Shown here one piece after another: positions 1 to 9,000 of a stretch of 64,000 nucleotides of DNA. The notes beneath the pieces were generated by a model, which did no database searches, had not been told where the DNA came from, and saw only the letters and a list, made by a program, of their open reading frames with translations. Numbering within the stretch: the stretch's first letter is position 1; every line of letters begins with the position of its first letter. Where the stretch lies: positions 1 through 64,000 of IMG/VR virus record IMGVR_UViG_3300040960_001631; one strand, written 5' to 3'. The DNA is from a virus. The translations under genes and the position numbers were made by a program.

Positions 1-1452
1 TAGTTTTTCACCCTCGTCAAAGTTGCTCTCTAATGCAATGCCAACAACTGAACCTCCATTAATTGCTGTACTTGCACAACCATTGTCGTCAACATATACA
101 GCATCGCCTTTTGCAACTGGTCCAATTACTCTTACAGGCAATCGTCCTTTTAGACCAATGTATTGTCCTTCTGCATCACTATTCATCATTACAGCAGGAT
201 CTGTTGATACAACACCAATTGCTATACACCCTCTATTTGCAGCTTCAACTTCATGATCATCGTGTTTGCATACACAAACAACTGTGCCAGGAACAAGTTC
301 TTCGCTTGTGCTATATTTTTCTGCTAAGTCTGCATATCTTGCTTGTGTAGCAGTACCTTGGAACAATGTTGCACTTAGGTTACCTGTAGCATCTCTTACT
401 GCAACAGTATTATTTGATGTTGCAACTGAAGCAGTTCTATAATTTCCCGAACCATCATTAAGTGTTGCAGCTTTAGATGCTATGCCTACAAAGTTAGTAG
501 CATAAACATCATTCCATACAAGTGATGCACTACCTAAATCAAATGTATTGTTTGTTGCAGGATTAAATCCTGCACTTGTAAATGTAGCTACATGTGTTTC
601 TTGTCCAGTGCCATTTGTTGCTTTAAATTTTATTTTACTGTTTAATCCAGTAATGTTAGAAATAACACCTTCTGTGCCGTTTTCAACTTTAATTCTTAAA
701 TCCTGGCTATCACCAATTTGTACACCTGCATCTGGGAATGTTACAACTGTATTAAAATTTGGATTTGTTGTTCTAACAAACTGATCTGCAGAAAATCCTT
801 CTAGTTTATCTGAGTTAGATGCAGTGCCTTGGAACCTGTGTGCATCTGATGTTACACCTGAGGACGAATTGATAAGTGTTATACCTTTAGTAATTACATT
901 AAATGCATCAAGATTTTTAAGGGCTGTTTCACTTGCTGCTAATGTAAACGTACTACTACTAATAATCATTACAACGTTATCATTAATTGTACCAGTAATT
1001 ATACTTCTTGTTGCGCCACCGTCATCAAGTACTTCTCTACTTTGCATTTGGGTTACGCCTTCGCCTGCATTCTGTGGGCCAATTAATATAAATGCTGTTC
1101 CATTATAAACATACAATTGATCATTGGCATTATCCCACCAAAAATCACCTTCAGCAAGTCCTGCAGGTTCGTCTGCACCTATTTCAGCACCACCAGTAGT
1201 TCTCCACTGTGTACCATCATAAAATTTAAGTTTACTGTTGCCACTATCAAACCAAACTTGTCCGCTAATTGGTCTTGCTGGTTGATTTGCTCCACTAAAA
1301 TTTTCTAGCAAAAACAGGAAGTTTTCATTCTGGATTTCTCCATAACCTGCATAGTTTTTACCTATAAACTTAAGATCAGTAGTTTGATCTACTGTTCCGT
1401 CCTCTACTGTAGTAAGTAGTGTATTATTGTATCTATCAATTTGATATGCCAT
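1..1452 (-). CDS. Tail fibre/collar-type structural protein, paralogue 1 (3' end outside window)
   Basis: The frame is open from an ATG at 1452 to the window edge (484 codons, C-terminus missing). The first ~130 residues follow the same plan as the next two genes: an N-terminus starting MAYQI, a motif like NENFLFLLENF, then SGQVWFD, KFYDGTQW, and a second 'GDFWWDNANDQLYVYNG' copy. This is probably the virion-attachment module. The last visible ~80 residues contain motifs such as GLKGRLPVRVIG and KGDAVYVDD, typical of the C-terminal part of large phage fibre proteins. A late promoter box lies about 30 bp upstream, with an AGGGG ribosome site between. The exact virion position is inferred only from the company of baseplate genes. 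Confidence 0.75.
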   Translation of the reverse strand, partial: MAYQIDRYNNTLLTTVEDGTVDQTTDLKFIGKNYAGYGEIQNENFLFLLENFSGANQPARPISGQVWFDSGNSKLKFYDGTQWRTTGGAEIGADEPAGLAEGDFWWDNANDQLYVYNGTAFILIGPQNAGEGVTQMQSREVLDDGGATRSIITGTINDNVVMIISSSTFTLAASETALKNLDAFNVITKGITLINSSSGVTSDAHRFQGTASNSDKLEGFSADQFVRTTNPNFNTVVTFPDAGVQIGDSQDLRIKVENGTEGVISNITGLNSKIKFKATNGTGQETHVATFTSAGFNPATNNTFDLGSASLVWNDVYATNFVGIASKAATLNDGSGNYRTASVATSNNTVAVRDATGNLSATLFQGTATQARYADLAEKYSTSEELVPGTVVCVCKHDDHEVEAANRGCIAIGVVSTDPAVMMNSDAEGQYIGLKGRLPVRVIGPVAKGDAVYVDDNGCASTAINGGSVVGIALESNFDEGEKL

Positions 1453-1478
1453 TGTGTCAAGCCCCTAAGTATTATACT

Positions 1479-1486
1479 TATTTATT
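1479..1486 (-). promoter_or_regulatory. Late promoter box (AATAAATA)
   Basis: The minus strand reads AATAAATA, one base from the T4 late consensus TATAAATA. It lies about 27 bp upstream of the ATG at 1452. It would be read by gp55-carrying RNA polymerase. It sits at the very end of the intergenic space next to the stop of the preceding gene. Confidence 0.5.
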
Positions 1487-1489
1487 CAA

Positions 1490-3391
1490 TTATGGATATG
1501 CAGTGTCACTTACAAAATTCCATGCTGATCCGTCCGATTGGAAGGTTAAAAGTTGTCTAGTTGGTGTTAGTACAGCACTACCAGATGCTGTTGTATTAGC
1601 AACAATGTCTTGTATAACTGCGCCGGTTCCGCCGCCAGCTAAGTCGACATCTATATACGATTTTTGTAGAACCCCTGTATTATTGTCTGCAACAGATACA
1701 TTAATACCACTAACTGTGGCGCCTGCATAAGACGTTGCGTGTATTCTTGCCGGTTTGCCTGCATTTTCTGGTGCAGCAGGATACAAATCATCTAAATAGT
1801 CTGATAAACTTGTATATAAAGTAGCACCAGATCCTAGTCCAGTAATATCCATAGAAAACACAATAGGTTCTGTAGCAACTACATTGTCAACATAATACTT
1901 TGTAGCAGCATCTTGATTTTCTGTAGGATCTGCTATCCCTGTAATTTTTTGACTATCGGTTACATGTATGTCTCCAAAACCTGTAATCGATATGCCTCTG
2001 CCATCGCCGTCTACTGCATTTGATGCAATATTTAAAGTAGTAGCACTTTGAATAGTATTACCATCTATTCCTATACTATCTACATTTAGATATTCTAGGG
2101 TTCCTACTCTTACTAAACCAGTAGCATAAATTATACTCGAACCTAATCTATCATTTAATACTTTATCTACTCCAGCAATTTTATAAGTTGAAGTTGTTGT
2201 AGTTAAATCTATATTAGAACCTGAAGTCCATGCATTAGCAGTATTTTTCCAAACAAAAGTTTTATTTCCAGAACTAGATAATAGTGTTAGGCCGCCGCCG
2301 TCTACAACAGTATTATCACCATAACTACCACCATTAACATGTGCTAGCTCTATATTTTTGTCTTCAACTAACAATGTAGCAGTTTCAACTGTTGTAGTAT
2401 CGCCTTCAACAACAAGATCTCCAGTTACTCGTAAATCTCCGTTTATATCAAACGTATATTCAGGCGTATTAGTAAAAATACCAATTTTTTCTTCAGATGC
2501 ATCAATGTATAATGCATCGATAATCACCGCTCCAGACGGTGTAGTTCTAACTCTTAAACTAATATCATTATCTAGAAGTTGATTTTCAAAGTAAAAACGT
2601 GGGCCTACAACTTTTTGAACATGGTTTTGCGACAGACCAATTGTTATACCACCTGAATTTTGTACTGTTAATGTACCTACTGTAACACCGTTAGCATCAG
2701 AAGGTAAAAATTGGTCAGCTGTTCTAGTTATTCCTGAGCCTGTTATAAGAGCATTTGCTCCGCTTGCTGTTCCGTAAAACTTAAAGTTTGTTGTATCTAT
2801 GACATTTATGCCTTCGTATATGATGCCATTAGGATTATCATCTGTTACTAAACCTAAAATTCTTTGGCTATACACTGGTGTAAATGTAAGTCCACTCATT
2901 ACTGCTACTAGTTCGCCACCAATATATAAATTAGCAAGAGTTCTTGATCTAGATTGAGTATCAAGTATGCTTTCTATTTGAAATCCACTTAATCCTTGTG
3001 AGTCTGCATACTGAGGTCCTACTAATAGAAGATCATTTCCGTCAAAAGCATAAAGTTGATTTTTTAAGTTATCAATCCATAAATCGCCTGCAACCATTTG
3101 CGGACGAGTATCTTGTACATAAGGTCCACCACTAGCTTTCCATGTTGTTCCGTCATAGATTTTTAATCTTTGATCTGCTGTGTCATACCATAATTGACCA
3201 ACTAATGGATTACTAGGGGCAGCAGTATTTGAAAAATTCTCTAAAAGTTTAATAAAATTTTCGTTAAAGTATTCGCCGTAACCTGTATAATTTCGTCCTA
3301 CTAACACAAGGTTAGTAGATGAGTTATCTATTTGACCATCTATTAATTCTGTTAGTAATGTTCCATCTGTTTTGTTTAATTGATAACTCAT
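1490..3391 (-). CDS. Tail fibre-type structural protein, paralogue 2 (633 aa)
   Basis: The N-terminal ~130 residues repeat the module of both flanking genes (NENFIKLLENF, VGQLWYDTADQ, KIYDGTTWKASGG, AGDLWIDN, LLLVGPQ). The middle, around residues 320-400, has the motif GDTTTVETATLLVEDKNIEL, which recurs in modified form in the plus-strand fibre gene at 59903. Near residue 500 a 'DAATKYYVDNVV' motif, common in trimeric phage fibre proteins, precedes the C-terminal domain. No collar domain is visible. The start ATG at 3391 is 3 bp from the stop of the gene upstream, so the two are co-translated from one late transcript. Function as a distal tail or baseplate fibre is inferred. Confidence 0.75.
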   Translation of the reverse strand: MSYQLNKTDGTLLTELIDGQIDNSSTNLVLVGRNYTGYGEYFNENFIKLLENFSNTAAPSNPLVGQLWYDTADQRLKIYDGTTWKASGGPYVQDTRPQMVAGDLWIDNLKNQLYAFDGNDLLLVGPQYADSQGLSGFQIESILDTQSRSRTLANLYIGGELVAVMSGLTFTPVYSQRILGLVTDDNPNGIIYEGINVIDTTNFKFYGTASGANALITGSGITRTADQFLPSDANGVTVGTLTVQNSGGITIGLSQNHVQKVVGPRFYFENQLLDNDISLRVRTTPSGAVIIDALYIDASEEKIGIFTNTPEYTFDINGDLRVTGDLVVEGDTTTVETATLLVEDKNIELAHVNGGSYGDNTVVDGGGLTLLSSSGNKTFVWKNTANAWTSGSNIDLTTTTSTYKIAGVDKVLNDRLGSSIIYATGLVRVGTLEYLNVDSIGIDGNTIQSATTLNIASNAVDGDGRGISITGFGDIHVTDSQKITGIADPTENQDAATKYYVDNVVATEPIVFSMDITGLGSGATLYTSLSDYLDDLYPAAPENAGKPARIHATSYAGATVSGINVSVADNNTGVLQKSYIDVDLAGGGTGAVIQDIVANTTASGSAVLTPTRQLLTFQSDGSAWNFVSDTAYP

Positions 3392-3394
3392 TTA

Positions 3395-5446
3395 TTATTG
3401 CCCCGTATAAATTATGTAGTTAACAGCTAGATATGGGTTCATTGTATCTAGAGGTTGTGCAAGATCGCCAGTAGTTTTAACTCCTCCGCTTGCTGGATAC
3501 GCTTGAGTACCGCCTGTGCCAGGATCAATTGTAAATGGTATTGCTTCTTCGTCAGTTGGTTCACCAGATCCAACCCTTAGACCGTAGTATTGAGCTCCTG
3601 TCGGTGCTTCCATATCGTGTTCGTGTTCAGGAAGGTTTTCTACATTAATATTTTTAGTTTCACTACCTGCGTTACCGCCTATTGCATCCGCTGCAATATT
3701 AGTAACACGATTTGCACTCGGTCCTCCCATATTATCGAGACCTAATGCAAATCTACCTCTAAGATCAGGTAGTGCAAAAGTATTTACACCAGCGTCTGAT
3801 AACAAAGAAGCATCCTTAAAATTAAATCCTATTGCATTATACAATTCTGTATAGTCTGATTTTTGAACTTCGCTGCCATCACAAAATAACCACCCCTGTG
3901 GCGCTTCTTCTCCGCCAAACGGCATAATTGCGCCTGCTGGTACTAACGGAATCGTTTTGAGGAAATTTCTTTTTGATATCCTATAAACTCCCGTTTCGCC
4001 TGTTTTAACATTTAATAATAATTCGTCTGCGTTACCTGCATCAAAGGTAACATCTTTATTAGCAATAAAACTATTTGCAATTTGTACATTGAAACTTTTG
4101 GTTGTGCCGCCTGTTTGACCGTCAAACTCAAAACTATTGTTTTCAACATCGCCTGTCACAGTAAAAGTCGTAGCACTTGCTAATCTGTCTGCAGAACCTG
4201 CTCTACCTGTAACCGTACCACTAACATTACCTTGAACATTACCTATAAAACTATTTGCAAATACTTGATTATATTTGTTATTAGTAGTACCTATGTTTCT
4301 TACACCTGATTCATCAGGTGTAACATTACCGCTTACTAAGATACCTCCAATATCGACATTTCCACCAACATTTAGATCTAGTGCAATGCCTGCGCCACCA
4401 GATGTAATTATAGCGCCACTATTAATACTTGTGCTATTTGTTGTGTTTGCAACATTTAAAACACCTGTATCTGGGCTACCTTCTCTTGGCGAAATTTTTA
4501 AATTTCCTTTTACATCTAATTCTACTTCTGGTGCAGTTGTATTAACTCCTACAAATCCTTCAGAATCTAATCTCATTACAGTTGGCAGTGCAGATGATGT
4601 TTTTAACCTAAAATCTATGCTAGAACCTACAATGTTTTGTTGCATCACTACAGCTTCATTTTCTACCCCTAATTTAAACTGGTTACCTGTTCCAACTGTA
4701 AGTCCTTCGTTGTTTTTAATTAAAATAGGAAAATTAGTTTGACTGTTAGCATTTGCTCTTAAAAAGTTTATAGCAGGTACTACTTCGTCTCCAATTACTA
4801 AGGCTTCGGCTTTTTCAGACACTCCATAATATTTTAAGGTATCTGCTACCAGTGGTATACTAGTAATATTCATACCTGCTTTGATACCTTGTCTAAAACC
4901 AGGGATAACAGTTTTAGGAGTAAAAGCAGTGTCTGCTATAATTATAGCAGGATTATTTTTTATTTTAATTGTTAATACTGTGTAAACAGAATCATTCGAT
5001 CCAGTGATATTTTCAGATACAGCTCCAGTTAATAAACCGTCACTAAATTCAGGTCCAACTAACACCCATCCTGTTCCAGTAAAAAGATATAATTGCTGAC
5101 TATCTGTGTTTACCCATAAATCGCCAGCAGTGCTATTGCTAACTTCGGGTTGCGAAGAAGATTTTTTTAATCCACCGCTAGCAGTCCATGTAGTTCCATC
5201 ATAAACCTTTAATTGATTTACTCCGTCACTTGTATCGTACCATAATTGTCCTTCTACAGGTCTTTCTGGCGCATCACTATTTGCAAAATTTTCTAATAAG
5301 TGTAAAAAGTTTTCTGCTACTGCTTGGCCATAGGATGTTACACCACGTCCTGCAAAAGTTAAACTGGTCTCAGTATTGAGCGTAGCGTCTTCAACTATTA
5401 TTGTTCCTTTGTTTACACTGTCTGTATAACTAATTTGATATGCCAT
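3395..5446 (-). CDS. Tail collar/fibre protein, paralogue 3 with tail-collar domain (683 aa)
   Basis: This third copy of the shared N-terminal module has AENFLHLLENF, EGQLWYDTSDG, KVYDGTTWTASGG and AGDLWVNTDSQQLYLF. The C-terminal ~180 residues hold a phage tail collar domain: GAIMPFGGEEAPQGWLFCDG, then FALPDLRGRFALG, and a His-containing 'NLPEHEHDM' loop. These are the hallmarks of the T4 gp12/short-fibre collar family that ends receptor-binding tail fibres. The likely role is a baseplate-attached short fibre or adhesin contacting the cell surface. It is the first of the three tandem paralogues to be transcribed. Confidence 0.8.
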   Translation of the reverse strand: MAYQISYTDSVNKGTIIVEDATLNTETSLTFAGRGVTSYGQAVAENFLHLLENFANSDAPERPVEGQLWYDTSDGVNQLKVYDGTTWTASGGLKKSSSQPEVSNSTAGDLWVNTDSQQLYLFTGTGWVLVGPEFSDGLLTGAVSENITGSNDSVYTVLTIKIKNNPAIIIADTAFTPKTVIPGFRQGIKAGMNITSIPLVADTLKYYGVSEKAEALVIGDEVVPAINFLRANANSQTNFPILIKNNEGLTVGTGNQFKLGVENEAVVMQQNIVGSSIDFRLKTSSALPTVMRLDSEGFVGVNTTAPEVELDVKGNLKISPREGSPDTGVLNVANTTNSTSINSGAIITSGGAGIALDLNVGGNVDIGGILVSGNVTPDESGVRNIGTTNNKYNQVFANSFIGNVQGNVSGTVTGRAGSADRLASATTFTVTGDVENNSFEFDGQTGGTTKSFNVQIANSFIANKDVTFDAGNADELLLNVKTGETGVYRISKRNFLKTIPLVPAGAIMPFGGEEAPQGWLFCDGSEVQKSDYTELYNAIGFNFKDASLLSDAGVNTFALPDLRGRFALGLDNMGGPSANRVTNIAADAIGGNAGSETKNINVENLPEHEHDMEAPTGAQYYGLRVGSGEPTDEEAIPFTIDPGTGGTQAYPASGGVKTTGDLAQPLDTMNPYLAVNYIIYTGQ

Positions 5447-5452
5447 TTTTTA

Positions 5453-6043
5453 TTATCCTGTCAAACTTTGTACTCGTACTGTATAATCTATTTGTATTAA
5501 ACGGTTGAGTGATTTTTGAACAGGATGGAAAATAACATGTGTTAATAATCTACCAGTTCCTGTTGGACTATAACTCCTTAACCCTAATTCATCAAAAACA
5601 TAAACATCATTTGTATTAGAAGCAGTGTCAAATGCTTGTTGTCCTTCTGGCTCTCCATAATCAAGTAAACAACTTACTAATATATCTGTGTAATTAGTAC
5701 CACTTAGGTGTCTTGTTTCAATTTTATTACGTGTAGGATCAGTGTTGTTTACACTACTGTCATCTACAATTTTTGTATATGTTTGATTATAAAGACTTGC
5801 ATTTGTACCTGTAGAATTTGGAGTAAGATATGTGATAATACCTGTTGGATCAATGTTTGTTCCGCCATTGCCAAAACTCATTTCATACACAAATCCTTCT
5901 CCTGCATTTGCAAGACTTTCGGCAAGTGCAATGCTCATATTTTCGTAATGGATTGCATTTCTTTTGTTTATAAAAACTTCTTGTGAAGTAGGGTCAAATA
6001 TTTTTATATGACCTTGTACTAATATTCCATGATTATCTTGCAT
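5453..6043 (-). CDS. Conserved-looking virion protein of unknown function (196 aa)
   Basis: No catalytic motif was recognised. The sequence starts MQDNHGILVQGHIKIFDP and has beta-rich composition, consistent with a small virion or baseplate accessory protein. The frame extends to a TTG at 6055, but the ATG at 6043 is preferred: a GGA element sits 7 bp upstream and a late promoter box lies at 6069-6077. It lies between the giant baseplate gene and the three fibre paralogues and ends 7 bp before the start of the collar gene. A structural role is inferred from position only. Confidence 0.65.
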   Translation of the reverse strand: MQDNHGILVQGHIKIFDPTSQEVFINKRNAIHYENMSIALAESLANAGEGFVYEMSFGNGGTNIDPTGIITYLTPNSTGTNASLYNQTYTKIVDDSSVNNTDPTRNKIETRHLSGTNYTDILVSCLLDYGEPEGQQAFDTASNTNDVYVFDELGLRSYSPTGTGRLLTHVIFHPVQKSLNRLIQIDYTVRVQSLTG

Positions 6044-6068
6044 TATACTATCCAAATTATCCTATACT

Positions 6069-6077
6069 GTATTTATT
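6069..6077 (-). promoter_or_regulatory. Late promoter box (AATAAATAC)
   Basis: The minus strand reads AATAAATAC, overlapping the last codons and stop of the 5511-aa gene and 26 bp upstream of the ATG at 6043. It could give the fibre genes an extra late transcript independent of the long baseplate message. Confidence 0.5.
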
Positions 6078-9000
6078 CAGGATGCTCATATGTTCCGGCA
6101 CGTAAGAATCTTGCAATGGAATTTTGAGCATCACCTAATGTTTCTTCTTCTTTAGTCCAAGATTGACCTTGTTTTTTGATTATAGTTATACGAGAATTTT
6201 CAGTAGGTATGTTTAATAATGTGATACTATTATTATCTACATCTACACTAAACTCGGCTTCAATAGTTATATCTCCATTTGGACTATCAATATCAATTGT
6301 TGGGTCAAAAACAGATATACTGTTTTTTCTTAGACGCTTGCCTTCTGCAAATACTTCAATTTCATTAATACTTTCGATATTATAACCAATATTAAATGTA
6401 TTAACAATGCCATCTGCTGTAATGTTTGCAACAAGGTTTTGATCTTTATATGGTACAGTTTTTTCTATGTTTTGATTATATACTTTTGTTCCTAAATTAT
6501 GAACAGTTGGAACTCCTGTACCTAATGTTCCTCTTCTAATTTGACGTAAAGTATTATCTTCTTTAACAAAGTATTCTATACGTTCTCCGTTAATAAAGAT
6601 AATTCCTGGCATGTTTTTACCTTTGTCTGGTACTGGTAGATCTATCCCATTATCAACTTCTATTCTTAGATCATAATAGTTTAATGGCTGAGCTAGTTTT
6701 GCAGTACTTGCATCTAAACGCTTAAAGTGCGTTCTATTTAGTATGTCTTTAAATTGTCTATAGCTAAATCCATCTTGTGATATTTCAGCAGCAAAATGTA
6801 TAACTTCTATTACATCGTTTGCAGCAGGTACTTCAACTAGTTGAATTTTTGTTCTATTATCTGTTACATAATAGTCTACACTAGGAATTAAAAGCTCGCT
6901 ATTCTTTGTAATCCAAACATACTGTGCATCTAACGCAGGTTTTCTTAGTAAGATTTCTCCAGCAGTAAGTCTATTATAAGTGTTTGTTTCTTCGTCATTG
7001 ATTAAAGTTTCTCTTTTAACAACATCGTATTGTATTTTTTCAATATCTTTTAGGTTATGATTACTAAATTGGTAAACATAAACTTTTGAATTGACGCCTG
7101 GTAAATCTTTTAATATTACTTCATTGCCACTTATAGAATATTCACTTTCAGAAATATTATATATTTCTATATTATCGCCTGGTAGGCCATATTCATCACC
7201 TAATATTACAGAACTATTTGCAATATCTAAACGCCACTGTTCAGGAGTAAATATTTCTTCTCCATTTAAAAATACCTTCAATCCTTCTGCAGATAACGAT
7301 CCTGCAGGCTGTTGGAATAGTTCAAGTTGATATTCTCTTTGATTAGATTCTGGTATAGTAAAGTTACGACTGTATCCACTATTTAGAATATTTTGATCAA
7401 CTCTAACAATTATGTTGTGTTCTGTTGGTAACGAGTAAAATGGAGCACTACTTAATGCATAAGTTTGTGTAATTCCGTTTGCTGTAAATTCATCTGTTAA
7501 AACTTGGCTAAAATCAACAGTTTCGTTATTAGAGAATATAGTATAATTTATAATCTGTCCTTGTGTAGCAGCGTTTTCTAATCTAAATGCAGTTCTATTA
7601 TCACCTGCAACTTCTGTGGAATAGTCAAATACTGTTATATTTTGTAATTCTCCGTTTACAGTAACGCTTAATGATAATGAATCATCCCAAGTATAGTCGA
7701 TAACAAAATCATATTGTTCTGTTTCTTCAACTGTAATTTCATCACTATACATTACTGATGTACTTGTACTTTGTTCTTGCAATATTATTGATAATTGCTT
7801 ATTTGATTCTACTTCTAAAGATAGTTGTTTATTAGGCCAATCAATAGTATATTGATCTTTGCTTAAAACATTTCCGTCATATTTTACTAAAATGCTATCT
7901 TTAGAGCCGGGTAGTAAACCAAAATTGTAAGTAAATGTTCCAGTGATATCTGTTTCAATATTATTACAAATTATTAACCCTTGATTTCCAGATTCTTTTG
8001 TATACACTTTAATGTCTAATGTATCAAACATTGATCCAGGAACTAACTCTTCAGTTTTTGCACGAGATGTTGATACAAACAAATCACCGTCTGTAATAAT
8101 TTCTTCAGCGTTTATTCCTGCTGCTGTAGTATATGCTAAATCTCCACCTTCAAGTGCTGTGTCGTAACTTGCAAGATCTGGTGTTATGCTACCGTCACTT
8201 GTAATTTTTCTTACAATAAAGATGTCGCCGTCATTTAGGTTAATTCCTAAATTGCTTGTTTCAATAATAGTAGTTGTACCATCACCTGTAATGCTATTTG
8301 TAATAGCATTTACGTTTGTAGCGGATGATCCCGGAACTGCCGGAATAGCTGCAACTGCATCAGTTCCGCCTACTAATTCATCAACAACATATCCTGATAC
8401 TCCTGCTAGTGCTGGATTGTCTTGTGCTGGTGTGTTTCCATCTTGGAATATGCTTCTAATGGTAGCAAGTGATGGTTTACTAATTACTGGTGCAATGTAT
8501 GTGTTGTGGAACGCATAACCTAATGGGTTATTTGCTAGAATGCCTGCTTGGGTACGCATATCGTCTGACCACTCTGGAGCAAGACTTCCACCGTCCCATA
8601 ATTCTGTGTATTCAAACATAGCAAAGTTTAGTAGATACAAGTATTCTTTTGCGGCTACTTCAAACGCATCTGCGATTGTTTTCCAATCATCTGGATTTGC
8701 TTGGTAACCTGATGGATCCCACTTGCCAGCATCGTATGCTTCTTCCATTGCCGCATACAAATCACCTGACTGCCAATCAGCGGCTAAGAACTGATATAGT
8801 TTTATATCGTCTGCAGGTAACCCGTGCATGTGTAGTGTGTGGAATACGTGTTCAATTACTTCCTGTGCATCTGTATCGCCATCGCCATATCCATCACCTG
8901 TTGAGTTTAGGTACCACACCATGTCATTTTGTACATGAGTGTCAAACAGGTTAGTTAGGTTCCAATCAATAACGCCTTGGTCAGTTAGGAAGTTTGGAGA

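Noticed and set aside
6043-6055. TTG at 6055 as start of the 196-aa gene
   Set aside because: Its spacing to AGGA is only 4 bp, and an ATG four codons later has a usable GGA element.
8820-8870. HEXXH zinc protease motif in the His-rich insert
   Set aside because: The string is EHVFHTLHMHG, with no His-Glu pair in the required order. Metal binding stays open, a gluzincin call does not.
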